Shown here: piece after piece, positions 42,740 through 51,164 of the stretch
Layout: each line of letters opens with the position of its first letter
Numbering within the stretch: the stretch's first letter is position 1
DNA from: Agrobacterium vaccinii
GTDB lineage: Bacteria > Pseudomonadota > Alphaproteobacteria > Rhizobiales > Rhizobiaceae
NCBI RefSeq assembly: GCF_021310995.1
Contig: NZ_CP054151.1
Location: 723,501 to 787,500, forward strand
DNA length: 64,000 nt
Direction of reading: 5' to 3'
Notes under the pieces: generated by a model
Database searches by the model: none
What the model was told of the DNA's origin: nothing
The model's input: the letters and a program-made list of their open reading frames with translations, nothing else
Program-made: the position numbers and the translations under genes

Positions 42740-43717
42740 ATGTCGTATCTCACAAAATTATGGGCAGGCGCCGCCTTCGTCACGATGCTGACGATGGGCG
42801 CTGTATCGGCACAGACCGTGCTCAAATCATCTGACACCCATCCAGACGGCTATCCGACTGTCGAAGGCGTCAAATACTTCGGCGAACTGGTCAAGGAACG
42901 CACGGCTGGCCGCTATGCCGTCGAGATTTACCACTCAGCGCAATTGGGCGAGGAGAAAGACACCATCGAGCAGGTTCGCTCCGGCGTGATCGAACTCAAC
43001 CGCGTTTCCATGGCGCCGTTCAACGGCACCGTAAAGGAAACGGTCATACCTGCTCTGCCCTATATTTTCCGTTCTGAAGATCACATGCACAAGGTCATGG
43101 ACGGCCCAATCGGCGATCAGATCAAGGCAGCTTTCGAGCCTGCCGGTCTCGTAGCCCTCGCCTTCTACGACGCGGGATCACGCTCGTTCTACAATTCCAA
43201 AAAGCCGATCAAGACGGTCGCCGATATCAAGGGCATGAAATTTCGCGTGATCCAGTCGGATATTTTCGTCGACATGACTTCTGCACTGGGCGCGAACGCG
43301 ACGCCGATGCCTTACGGTGAGGTTTACTCGTCCGTCGAGACGGGCGTTATCGATGGCGCAGAAAACAACTTTCCAAGCTACGATACGGCCAAGCATTTCG
43401 AGGTCGCCAAGTATTACTCTCTGGACGAGCACACGATCCTTCCCGAAGTCTTCGTGATGAACAAGGTCGCCTTTGATAAGCTGACCCCGGAAGATCAGGC
43501 GATTTTCCGTCAGGCAGCTAAGGATAGCGTCGCCAAGCAGCGCGAATTGTGGTCGGCCAGAACGTCGCAGTCACGTGCGGCTGTCGAAAAGGCCGGGGCC
43601 ACCATCAACGAGGTCGAGAAGCAGGGCTTCATCGACGCGATGAAACCTGTTTACGACAAGCACATCAAAGACGAGGTCTTGAAAAAGCTCGTTGCCGACG
43701 TGCAGGCCACGCAATAA
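42740..43717 (+). CDS. TRAP transporter substrate-binding protein (DctP type)
   Basis: This 325-residue protein has a signal peptide of about 24 residues ending GAVSAQ, and the DctP fold: VLKSSDTHPDGYPTVEGVKYF, FNGTVKETVIPALPYIFRS, the substrate-carboxylate Arg in KFRVIQSDIF near residue 170, and SSVETGVIDGAENN near 210. It binds a carboxylate, often a sugar acid, for sodium-driven uptake. GGGGAGAAG precedes the ATG. A terminator-like hairpin after the gene would keep it above the permeases. The ligand is unknown, as no catabolic gene is adjacent. Confidence 0.9.
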   Translation: MSYLTKLWAGAAFVTMLTMGAVSAQTVLKSSDTHPDGYPTVEGVKYFGELVKERTAGRYAVEIYHSAQLGEEKDTIEQVRSGVIELNRVSMAPFNGTVKETVIPALPYIFRSEDHMHKVMDGPIGDQIKAAFEPAGLVALAFYDAGSRSFYNSKKPIKTVADIKGMKFRVIQSDIFVDMTSALGANATPMPYGEVYSSVETGVIDGAENNFPSYDTAKHFEVAKYYSLDEHTILPEVFVMNKVAFDKLTPEDQAIFRQAAKDSVAKQRELWSARTSQSRAAVEKAGATINEVEKQGFIDAMKPVYDKHIKDEVLKKLVADVQATQ

Positions 43718-43730
43718 TCGCAATTACCCC

Positions 43731-43757
43731 ACCCCTCGGCTCGCAAAGCCGAGGGGT
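43731..43757 (+). terminator. Intercistronic terminator after dctP
   Basis: An 11-bp perfect stem (ACCCCTCGGCT with AGCCGAGGGGT) with loop CGCAA is followed by GTTTTCGTTTC. It probably acts as a partial terminator, giving more binding protein than permease. Confidence 0.85.
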
Positions 43758-43834
43758 GTTTTCGTTTCATTCAACCACAACCATAGGCTCTAGGTCCGAC
43801 CTTCCGTTCATCGGAGGTCAGGAGGCGAAAATCC

Positions 43835-44449
43835 ATGTCGATCCCAATGAAAACGGGTCTGCCTATTCTGACGAAACTCAACACGGCGGTTCTCTACGTT
43901 GCCGGGGTCGGTCTCGTAGCCATGACGGCGATCGTCGCCTGGCAGGTCTTTTGTCGCTACATCCTCAACGACTCTCCCAGCTGGACCGAGCCGGGCGCCG
44001 TCATTTTGATGAGCTGGTTCATCTTTCTGGGTGCCGCCGTCGGCGTGCGTGAAAACAACCACATGGGCTTCGACGTCCTTCTTTACGTGCTGCCGCCATC
44101 CGGCAAGAAATGGCTGCGGATGATTTCCGATCTCGTCATTTTCGTCTTCGGGATCGGCATGATCTGGTACGGCGCCAATCTGGTGGGCTTGACGGCGAAT
44201 ACGACGATGCCGGCACTGGGCATATCCGGCGCCTGGGATTACGTGCCGCTAGTCGGAGGCGGCATTCTGATCACGCTCTTTGCTCTAGAGCGCATCATCG
44301 CGCGAGCGATAGGCGCGCCCATCGATGACGTTCTGGATGACATGGCACCCACTGAAATCGCCGTCGAGCTTGAGAATATCGAGGATGTCCGCCGGGACGC
44401 GGCCAGCCTGAGCACCAAAAACCCATCCAACATCGTGAAGGGGGAATAA
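43835..44449 (+). CDS. TRAP transporter small permease (DctQ type)
   Basis: This 204-residue membrane protein has four hydrophobic segments (from VLYVAGVGLVAMTAIVAWQVFCRYILND near residue 14 on) with the DctQ feature FCRYILNDSPSWTEP. The C-terminal tail after residue 160 is long and acidic. It bridges DctP and DctM. AGGAGGCG precedes the ATG. The dctM gene starts four bases after its stop. Confidence 0.9.
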   Translation: MSIPMKTGLPILTKLNTAVLYVAGVGLVAMTAIVAWQVFCRYILNDSPSWTEPGAVILMSWFIFLGAAVGVRENNHMGFDVLLYVLPPSGKKWLRMISDLVIFVFGIGMIWYGANLVGLTANTTMPALGISGAWDYVPLVGGGILITLFALERIIARAIGAPIDDVLDDMAPTEIAVELENIEDVRRDAASLSTKNPSNIVKGE

Positions 44450-44453
44450 CACG

Positions 44454-45734
44454 ATGGAACTCTGGATTCTGTTCGGCAGCTTCACGCTGCTGATGTTGAT
44501 CGGCACGCCCATCGCCTTTTGTCTGGGCATTTCCAGTCTGGCAACGGTCATCTATATGGGTCTGCCGCCGCTCGTCGTTTTTCAGCGCATGAACTCCGGC
44601 ATGAGCGTGTTTTCCATGCTTGCCATTCCCTTCTTCATCTATTCCGGCGACCTCATGGTGCGCGGCGGTATTGCGGGGCGTATCGTCGCCTTTGCTGCCT
44701 CCATCGTCGGGCATTTGCGTGGCGGGCTGGGACAGGTCAACATCGTCACCTCCACGCTGTTCGGCGGCATTTCGGGCTCGGCAGTCGCAGAAGCTGCTGC
44801 GGTCGGTGGCTTGATGATTCCGCAGATGAAGGCCCGGGGTTACGGTGCAGACTATGCCGTCAACGTGACCTCGATGGCTGCCCTGATCGCACTGTTGCTA
44901 CCGCCTTCGCACAACATGATCATCTATTCGATTTCCGCTGGCGGCAAGATTTCGATTGCGGATCTGTTTACCGCTGGCGTCATTCCCGGCCTGCTGTTTG
45001 CAGGCGTGTTGATGGTGACGGCCTATATCGTCGCCAGCCGTCGCGGTTATCCGACAGAGCCGTTTCCGGGCGTCATGGTTGCGCTGCATCTCTTCGCCGT
45101 TGCCATTCCCGGCCTGTTGCTCATCGCCATCATTTTCGGTGGCGTCCGCTCAGGCATCTTCACGGCAACCGAAAGCTCCTGCATCGCGGTCATCTACGCC
45201 CTGCTCGTCACGGTGCTGATCTACCGCCAACTGAGCTGGAGAGACTTCGTCCATGCGACCATGGGTGCCGTTCGCACGACCGCAATGGTTCTTCTGATCA
45301 TCGGTTGCGCTGCCGCGTTCTCATGGCTGATGGCGTTTTTGAGGGTTCCTGCAACACTAGTGATGTGGATGCAGACGCTGTCCGACAACCCCATCATGAT
45401 CCTTCTCCTGCTGAACGTCATCATGTTGTTGCTCGGCACATTCATGGACATGGGCCCGACGATCATCATCACGACGCCCATCTTCCTGCCGATCGCCACG
45501 GCCTATGGTGTCGATCCGGTTCATTTCGGCGTGATCATGATCCTGAATTACGGCATCGGGCTCAACACACCGCCAGTGGGAGGTGTGCAGTTCGTTGCCT
45601 GCGCGGTGGGCAAGATTACCGTCTGGGAAGCGATGCGCTCCATCTGGCCCTTCTACGGTGCAGGTATCGTCGTGCTAGGCCTCGTCACCTACATTCCGGC
45701 GCTCTCGCTGTGGCTGCCGAGCGTGTTCAAGTAA
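44454..45734 (+). CDS. TRAP transporter large permease (DctM type)
   Basis: This 426-residue protein has about 12 membrane helices and the DctM motifs LFGGISGSAVAEAAAVGGLMIPQMKARGY near residue 103 and the C-terminal LNYGIGLNTPPVGGVQF. It is the transport channel of the system, importing the substrate with sodium. The run of FMDMGPTIIITTPIFLPIA fits too. It ends 22 bases before the convergent TetR gene. Confidence 0.93.
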   Translation: MELWILFGSFTLLMLIGTPIAFCLGISSLATVIYMGLPPLVVFQRMNSGMSVFSMLAIPFFIYSGDLMVRGGIAGRIVAFAASIVGHLRGGLGQVNIVTSTLFGGISGSAVAEAAAVGGLMIPQMKARGYGADYAVNVTSMAALIALLLPPSHNMIIYSISAGGKISIADLFTAGVIPGLLFAGVLMVTAYIVASRRGYPTEPFPGVMVALHLFAVAIPGLLLIAIIFGGVRSGIFTATESSCIAVIYALLVTVLIYRQLSWRDFVHATMGAVRTTAMVLLIIGCAAAFSWLMAFLRVPATLVMWMQTLSDNPIMILLLLNVIMLLLGTFMDMGPTIIITTPIFLPIATAYGVDPVHFGVIMILNYGIGLNTPPVGGVQFVACAVGKITVWEAMRSIWPFYGAGIVVLGLVTYIPALSLWLPSVFK

Positions 45735-45756
45735 GACGACAGATAACATTGGCACC

Positions 45757-46440
45757 TCACGGTGTCCCGGCTTGCGCAAAGGGATGCGCAAGCATGTCTT
45801 GCAGAGCAGCGGTCGCCTCGGCGGAAAGATAGGGCCGAAACAGGCTCGTTACTTGATTGAGGCCCCAATCAAGATGCTGCGGCTGCAACTCCTCCACCCC
45901 TTCTTGCAGGTTGAGGTAGACGGCCCAGTAGGTCGAGACGATCCAGACATTGGCGAGCAACCGCGAAGCTTCGCTCTCGGGAACATCGATCAGCCCTGCC
46001 TCGGCCATTTGCTGCAATGTTGCCTCCACGGCGAGGCGCATGGCTTTGCTCAAGATGCCAATCGGTTCTGCAAGCGAGGGTGCCGTTGCCAGCAATCCTG
46101 GCAAATCGCGAAAAATATAACGATGCTCCCAGACGATTGAAAACCAGCGCCGCATGAACGTCGCATAGGCGCCCGCTTCCCTCGCCCCGTTGCTACCGAC
46201 ATCCAGCATGAATGTCGCCGCATCCGCCTCAAGCCTTGAGAACAGTGCGACCAGAAGCGCTTCCTTGGTTTTGAAGTGATAATAAAGATTGCCTTCGTTG
46301 ATGCCGACGCCGCGCGCAATTTCTGCCGTCGTCACGCGGTCAGGCCCCTTTTCATTCAAGAGAACGAGGCTTGCATCGAGAATTCGATCCTTCGTGGACA
46401 CTCTTTTGCCGCTCGTTTTATCGCCCCGCATCTCATTCAT
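45757..46440 (-). CDS. TetR-family transcriptional regulator
   Basis: This 227-residue protein has an N-terminal TetR helix-turn-helix (STKDRILDASLVLLNEKGPDRVTTAEIARGVGINEGNLYYHFKTKEAL region, residues 15-61) and a helical ligand domain. It is divergent from the cytochrome P450 gene, with two palindromic sites between, so it most likely represses the P450 and itself until a ligand binds. ATG codons at 46440 and 46431 are both possible. Confidence 0.9.
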   Translation of the reverse strand: MNEMRGDKTSGKRVSTKDRILDASLVLLNEKGPDRVTTAEIARGVGINEGNLYYHFKTKEALLVALFSRLEADAATFMLDVGSNGAREAGAYATFMRRWFSIVWEHRYIFRDLPGLLATAPSLAEPIGILSKAMRLAVEATLQQMAEAGLIDVPESEASRLLANVWIVSTYWAVYLNLQEGVEELQPQHLDWGLNQVTSLFRPYLSAEATAALQDMLAHPFAQAGTP

Positions 46441-46456
46441 ATCAAACGCTCTTGTA

Positions 46457-46502
46457 AAATTAAGGTCGTCACCTTAATTTCGACTAAGGTGATTGCCTTA
46501 AT
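46457..46502. promoter_or_regulatory. Tandem TetR operators in the P450 promoter region
   Basis: The first site (46457-46480) is a perfect inverted repeat with 10-bp arms AAATTAAGGT and ACCTTAATTT around CGTC. The second (46483-46502) has the same outline TAAGGT-x5-CCTTAAT with five-bp symmetric arms. Corresponding bases are exactly 24 apart. The position between divergent TetR and P450 genes makes them likely repressor sites. Confidence 0.78.
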
Positions 46503-46541
46503 AGCTAGCGCCATCAAAGTCTGCAAGCAAGGATGAATGCC

Positions 46542-47909
46542 ATGGACACGACGATCGAACCGGAAGCAAAAGGCGAAAAGGCCTTTCCCGTTACGCCTCA
46601 ATCCACGATCAAGGCTCTCGTCGCCATCGTCCGAAATCCGCTGTTGGCCATTCCACCAGCCGTCTTTACGGAGCCGCTGGTTTTTTCCAAAACTGCACGG
46701 CAGATCACCGTTCACATTGCAGACCCCGTACTGATCCACGAAGCACTCGTGAAAAATGCGGATGCCTTGGGAAAAGGCGAACAGGTTCGTCGCGCGTTGG
46801 GTTCAGCGCTTGGTGAAGGGCTTTTGACGGCTGATGGTGCCCACTGGAAGTGGCAGCGCCAATCCGTTGCCGGTGCCTTCCGGCACGACAAGCTTCTTGA
46901 ATTGCAGCCGACGATGATTGCCGCCGCAGAGCGCACACGGGACAAATGGCTCGCAAAACCCGGTTCAGCAATCGATATCGGTCACGAAATGATGCACACG
47001 ACGTTCGACATCATCGTCGAAACCATGATGTCGGGTGGGCACGGGATAGACGTCAACCGTGTGGAACAAAGCATCTCCGATTTTCTGAAGCCGACAGGCT
47101 GGAGCTTCGCACTCGGCCTCTTAAAAGCACCGGAATGGATACCTTATCCCGGTAGGGGCAAGGCAACGGCTGCTGTCGATTTTTTGCGGTCCAGCTTGAT
47201 GCACGTTGTCGAGACAAGACGTAAAACGCCGGAGGATCGACAGGATCTGGTCACGATGCTGATGGCCGCAGCCGACCCGGAGACGGGTCGCACGATGACG
47301 GATGCCGAGATCGTCGACAACCTTATGACCTTCATCACGGCTGGCCATGAAACGACGGCGCTTGGGCTCGCATGGACCTTCGATCTCCTGGCACGGTATC
47401 CCGACATCGAAGCGAAGGTGTTGGCAGAGATCGATGTGGTGACAGGCGGCAGCAATGTGACCTCAGAGCACGTGTCGCAACTCACCTACACACGTCAGGT
47501 CTTTTCGGAAGCGACGCGCCTTTATCCGCCCGCACCTGTTATCACCCGCACGGCCTTGAAAGATTTCCGACTTGGGGATTACCTGATCCCCGCAGGCACC
47601 GTCATGCTGATACCGATCTACGCCGTCCATCGTCATGCTTCGATCTGGCCGGATGCAGAGCGCTTCGACCCGGACCGTTTCAGCGCCGAGGCCACCAAGT
47701 CCCGGCATCGCTATGCCTATATGCCGTTCGGTGCCGGACCCCGTGTCTGCATCGGCAATGCGTTCGCGGTGATGGAGGCGGTCGCCATACTGGCTGTTCT
47801 CTTGCAGAAACTGAGGCTTTCGGCAGCTTCGGAGCAGGCGCCGAAGCCTCTCATGAAGGTGACTTTGCGACCCGATAATGCTCTCAGGATGAACGTCGCG
47901 CCGCGCTGA
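46542..47909 (+). CDS. Cytochrome P450
   Basis: This 455-residue protein has all P450 hallmarks: the I-helix motif TAGHETTA near residue 268, the E-x-x-R in SEATRLYPPAP near 323, and the heme loop FGAGPRVCIG with ligand Cys403. It lacks a membrane anchor and is probably soluble. It is an oxygenase needing ferredoxin partners not coded here. Sequence style (EHVSQLTYTRQVFSEATRLYPPAP) is like CYP families acting on fatty acids or terpenoids, but no substrate can be named. The ATG at 46542 has AAGGA eight bases upstream; ATG 46533 is an alternative. Confidence 0.93.
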   Translation: MDTTIEPEAKGEKAFPVTPQSTIKALVAIVRNPLLAIPPAVFTEPLVFSKTARQITVHIADPVLIHEALVKNADALGKGEQVRRALGSALGEGLLTADGAHWKWQRQSVAGAFRHDKLLELQPTMIAAAERTRDKWLAKPGSAIDIGHEMMHTTFDIIVETMMSGGHGIDVNRVEQSISDFLKPTGWSFALGLLKAPEWIPYPGRGKATAAVDFLRSSLMHVVETRRKTPEDRQDLVTMLMAAADPETGRTMTDAEIVDNLMTFITAGHETTALGLAWTFDLLARYPDIEAKVLAEIDVVTGGSNVTSEHVSQLTYTRQVFSEATRLYPPAPVITRTALKDFRLGDYLIPAGTVMLIPIYAVHRHASIWPDAERFDPDRFSAEATKSRHRYAYMPFGAGPRVCIGNAFAVMEAVAILAVLLQKLRLSAASEQAPKPLMKVTLRPDNALRMNVAPR

Positions 47910-48042
47910 AGCGGCAACGCCTTGTTCGCGCGCAGCTTGCACTTGCCAGTGCAATCTCGCCACCACCCCAGATGTTGACGAACATTGTGGAACTCATTCA
48001 ACATCCAAGGGTTTCCGCACGTTACATCAATGGAGGTGGCGT

Positions 48043-48402
48043 GTGCTTACGGTTCTTGTGGTGGAAGACGAGCCTTTGATAAGGCTCACCCTGATCGATG
48101 CTTTAGAAGATGCAGGTTTCAAGGTCATCGAGGCAGAAACAGCCGACGAAGCCATGGACCTGATATCAGAGCATACGGTGCATCTTCTTTTCACCGACAT
48201 TCAGATGCCGGGCGAACTGACGGGTATCGACCTCGCTCACGTCGTTGCCGAACGCTTTCCAAAAGCCGGGATCATCGTCGCATCTGGCCGCTTGACCCCT
48301 GATGACATCGACCTGCCCGCCTCAGCAGAGTTCTTTTCAAAACCCTACGACTTCTCTTCGATTGTTACACGGCTGAATGCGCTTTCGAAAACCAGCCAAT
48401 GA
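48043..48402 (+). CDS. Single-domain response regulator
   Basis: This 119-residue protein is a stand-alone receiver domain: acidic pair Glu8-Asp9/Glu10, phosphate acceptor Asp52 in FTDIQMPG, Ser81 and Lys100 in FFSKPYD. No output domain is present. It starts with GTG behind TGGAGG. No histidine kinase gene is adjacent. Such single-domain receivers often act in phosphorelays or bind other proteins. It converges on cpdR with about 93 bases between, which hold a few imperfect hairpins. Confidence 0.85.
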   Translation: MLTVLVVEDEPLIRLTLIDALEDAGFKVIEAETADEAMDLISEHTVHLLFTDIQMPGELTGIDLAHVVAERFPKAGIIVASGRLTPDDIDLPASAEFFSKPYDFSSIVTRLNALSKTSQ

Positions 48403-48495
48403 TACGACCACGGTAATGTGAGGGTGGCACCTGCCATCCCTCAAAACACCCTAAACATCATCGAGAAGAAAGGGCCGCGAAAGACGGCCTTAAAG

Positions 48496-48864
48496 TTAGG
48501 CTGGCACGGCAGCCAGCGCCCGGGCGACGGCTTTGCGGATATCCGGCAGCGCGAAGGGCTTTGGAACGACGTCGATGATCTTTTCCATTAGGTCGTCAGC
48601 GCGCTCGCGCTGTTCAGCGTAGCCCGTCATCAAAAGAATTTTGAGGTTGGGAAAGTGCGATGATGCGCGGTGGGCAAGTTCTATTCCGTCCATGACGGGC
48701 ATGCGGATATCCGAGAGCAGCAGATCGAACTTGTGTTCGCTCAGCTTCTCGAATCCCTGTTCACCATCAGCGGCTTCATAGGTCTCATGTCCATCCAGGC
48801 GCAAGGCGCGCGCCACAAATGTGCGCAACGCATCTTCGTCTTCGGTGATCAGTATTTTTGCCAT
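48496..48864 (-). CDS. cpdR: Single-domain response regulator CpdR
   Basis: This 122-residue receiver protein is close to Caulobacter/Sinorhizobium CpdR: it starts MAKILITEDEDALRTFVARAL, has Asp52 in LLSDIRMPVMDGIEL, Thr80 and Lys102 in VVPKPF. Unphosphorylated CpdR directs the ClpXP protease to cell-cycle substrates; phosphorylation through the CckA-ChpT relay turns it off. AGGAG lies before the ATG at 48864. It is next to hpt on the same strand, as in other Rhizobiaceae as far as I recall. Confidence 0.9.
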   Translation of the reverse strand: MAKILITEDEDALRTFVARALRLDGHETYEAADGEQGFEKLSEHKFDLLLSDIRMPVMDGIELAHRASSHFPNLKILLMTGYAEQRERADDLMEKIIDVVPKPFALPDIRKAVARALAAVPA

Positions 48865-49013
48865 TTTCCATTGCTCCTGGTATTCATTCCAGCGAGCAAC
48901 AAACTCGGCGATTTCCCTTTGCAAGAAGTAAATGAAACCTGCCTTCCCGGTGGCATGGTTAACAATCCATGCTTGCATCTCTGCTACGAGTACCACATTG
49001 GGACAGTCCAGAT

Positions 49014-49559
49014 TTACTCCGCATCACCCGTGACGACGCCGACAAATGGCAGTTCGCGGAACGCGTATGCGACGTCCATTCCATAGCCGACGACGAAGTA
49101 ATCGGGGCACTCGAAGCCAACATAATCGGCTTCCAGCTGCTCCTTGCGTTTGACCTTCTTGTCGAGCAGAACAGCAATCGAAACATTGCGGGCGCCGCGC
49201 TCATAGAGCAGCTCCTTGGCGAAAAGAAGCGTACGACCGGATTCGAGAATATCGTCGATCAGCAGGACGTCGCGATCCTTCACGTCACTATCGATATCCT
49301 TCACGATCCGCACGCCTTGGGACACCGTGCCCGTGCCGTAACTGGAAAGCGTGATGAATTCCACTTCCGGTGCCAGACCGCTATCATGCAATGCGCGGAT
49401 GAGATCGGCGGCAAAAATGAACGAGCCTTTCAGCACGGCGATCACCAGCAGGTCGTTGGTCGGACCCGTGGCGATGCGCTTGGCGAGATCGCGATTGCGC
49501 TCGGCAATCTGCTCGGCGGTGTAAAGCGGCTCGATATTTTTTCCACGAACGACGGGCAT
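49014..49559 (-). CDS. hpt: Hypoxanthine phosphoribosyltransferase
   Basis: This 181-residue protein has the PRPP-binding motif VLLIDDILESGRTL near residue 98, VLKGSFIFAADLIR near 42 and the late GFECPDYFVVGYGMDVAYAFRELPFVG segment, all typical of HPRT. It salvages hypoxanthine (and guanine) to IMP/GMP with PRPP in the cytoplasm. The ATG at 49559 follows GGAGAG. It is upstream of cpdR on the same strand with about 150 bases between. Confidence 0.94.
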   Translation of the reverse strand: MPVVRGKNIEPLYTAEQIAERNRDLAKRIATGPTNDLLVIAVLKGSFIFAADLIRALHDSGLAPEVEFITLSSYGTGTVSQGVRIVKDIDSDVKDRDVLLIDDILESGRTLLFAKELLYERGARNVSIAVLLDKKVKRKEQLEADYVGFECPDYFVVGYGMDVAYAFRELPFVGVVTGDAE

Positions 49560-49639
49560 GATCTCTCCTGCGCTTTCCTGAACAACAGCCTAGGTGAGAC
49601 AATCGTCCAGAACGAAACAAAGGGGGTCCGGTAGCACAA

Positions 49640-50314
49640 TCAACGCTGCGAAACACCCGCTCCGGCAAAAGAAAGCTTGATATCCGGCGTTTTTCCACCG
49701 GGATGGCGCAGTTTCGCCGAGAAACCCCGGCTCACGCCGGGCTGCATTTCAGCCACCGGCGGCTCGATCAGCATGCTGGCGACCTTCTCACCCTTGGCTG
49801 CGAACAGATCGGCTCGGATGGCCGGAACGGCCTGCGGTTCGTTGCCATTGTTCTCAACGATGCCATTGATGACGAGCACATCCATACCACCGGCATCCTG
49901 CGGCGTGACGGAAATATGCGTGATGACGAGCGGATCGACCGGCACAGCATTGGCCGTGTTCTGGTGCAGCAGCATCGTGAACCCGCCGGAAATGAAGAAA
50001 ACGCCGACAACTGCCGCCGCGACAATGGCGGAGTAGCCATCGACAGAAAGGCCAGACAGCTTTCTGTCCACCCAATCGATCAGCGACCGCAGTGCTGCCA
50101 GCGCCGATACGGGCCGCGACCTAGGCTGTTGAAAAGCGTCGTGCCTGTTGTCGTTGCCGTAGTCACGAAAGGGCGTTTCCTTTATCGTGACAAACTCGGC
50201 ATCTAGAATGTCATCACCATTGCGCGTTCTCCACGTTTGGCGGAGAGGCGCTTCGGGCATCAAAAGGTCCAAATCAGGTGTCGCGTGACGGCGGGATGAA
50301 CGGAACATACCCAT
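49640..50314 (-). CDS. Conserved membrane protein of unknown function next to ftsE
   Basis: This 224-residue protein has a cytosolic N-terminal half (about 95 residues, charged), one membrane segment near residues 96-116 (AIVAAAVVGVFFISGGFTMLL) and a periplasmic beta-type domain with VLVINGIVENNGNEPQAVPAIRADL, recalling the DUF3426/FxLYD type of fold. I do not recognise a function. It is divergent from ftsE, a position where such a protein is common in Rhizobiales as far as I recall. A second ATG two codons in is possible. Confidence 0.75.
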   Translation of the reverse strand: MGMFRSSRRHATPDLDLLMPEAPLRQTWRTRNGDDILDAEFVTIKETPFRDYGNDNRHDAFQQPRSRPVSALAALRSLIDWVDRKLSGLSVDGYSAIVAAAVVGVFFISGGFTMLLHQNTANAVPVDPLVITHISVTPQDAGGMDVLVINGIVENNGNEPQAVPAIRADLFAAKGEKVASMLIEPPVAEMQPGVSRGFSAKLRHPGGKTPDIKLSFAGAGVSQR

Positions 50315-50459
50315 GAAGTTCCCTCGGTGTTACGCCCCCAAAAAACTTGGGCATTGAATGAAATCCTGCCTAGTCGTAAATTTAATTGGTTAATGCTTCG
50401 CAAAGATCGCCGGATGAGCGCAGTCCACAGGCATTTTACCGGGCACCCGATGTTAAGAA

Positions 50460-51164
50460 ATGGCAATCGCTATTCGCAATGAGAAACAAAAGACTGGAAG
50501 TTCGTTGATCCATTTCGAAAATGTCGGGTTGCGATACGGCATGGGCCCGGAGATCTTGCGGGATATGACTTTCGACATTCCCAAGGGCTCTTTCCAGTTT
50601 CTGACCGGGCCATCAGGCGCAGGCAAAACCACGCTGCTGCGCCTGCTTTTGATGTCGCTCCAGCCCACGCGCGGCAATATCCGCATGTTCAGCCGTGATG
50701 TCTCGCGCATTCCGCGCAGCGAATTACCGCTGCTGCGCCGGCGCGTCGGCATCGTCTTTCAGGACTTCCGCCTGCTGGACCACCTGACGACCTATGAGAA
50801 CGTGGCCCTGCCCTTACGTGTGCGCGGAAAGGACGAAAGCGCCTATCGCAATGATGTGATCGAGCTTTTGAAGTGGGTGGGCCTTGGCGAACGGATCAAT
50901 GTGCTGCCACCAATCCTCTCTGGCGGGGAAAAACAGCGTGCCGCCATTGCACGGGCGCTAATGGACCAGCCGGAAATATTGCTGGCAGACGAACCCACCG
51001 GTAACGTCGATCCGCCGATGGCCAAGCGCTTGCTCAATCTGTTTCTGGAACTGAACCGGCTGGGTACCGCCGTCGTCATCGCCACCCATGATTTCGGATT
51101 GATGGATCAGGTGGACGCGCGCCGCATGATCCTGACGGAAGGGCGGCTCGACGTTTATGAATGA
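50460..51164 (+). CDS. ftsE: Cell division ATP-binding protein FtsE
   Basis: This 234-residue ATPase has Walker A GPSGAGKTT at residues 50-58, signature LSGGEKQR near 149, Walker B ILLADEPTGNVDP. FtsE works with FtsX at the septum, where the complex activates peptidoglycan hydrolases. The usual protein starts at the IHFENVGLRYG segment; a TTG at 50505 would give about 219 residues with that start, while the ATG at 50460 adds 15 residues and lacks a good ribosome-binding site. Its end overlaps ftsX by eight bases. Confidence 0.93.
   Translation: MAIAIRNEKQKTGSSLIHFENVGLRYGMGPEILRDMTFDIPKGSFQFLTGPSGAGKTTLLRLLLMSLQPTRGNIRMFSRDVSRIPRSELPLLRRRVGIVFQDFRLLDHLTTYENVALPLRVRGKDESAYRNDVIELLKWVGLGERINVLPPILSGGEKQRAAIARALMDQPEILLADEPTGNVDPPMAKRLLNLFLELNRLGTAVVIATHDFGLMDQVDARRMILTEGRLDVYE

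Noticed and set aside
44519..45832. A 437-codon frame overlapping dctM in another phase
   Set aside because: Its composition is extremely rich in Arg/His/Cys as expected of a shifted GC-rich frame; dctM explains the region fully.
48418..48480. Hairpins between the receiver gene and cpdR as terminators
   Set aside because: TGAGGG/CCCTCA and GGCCG/CGGCC pairings exist but have bulges or poor T runs; too weak to list as features.
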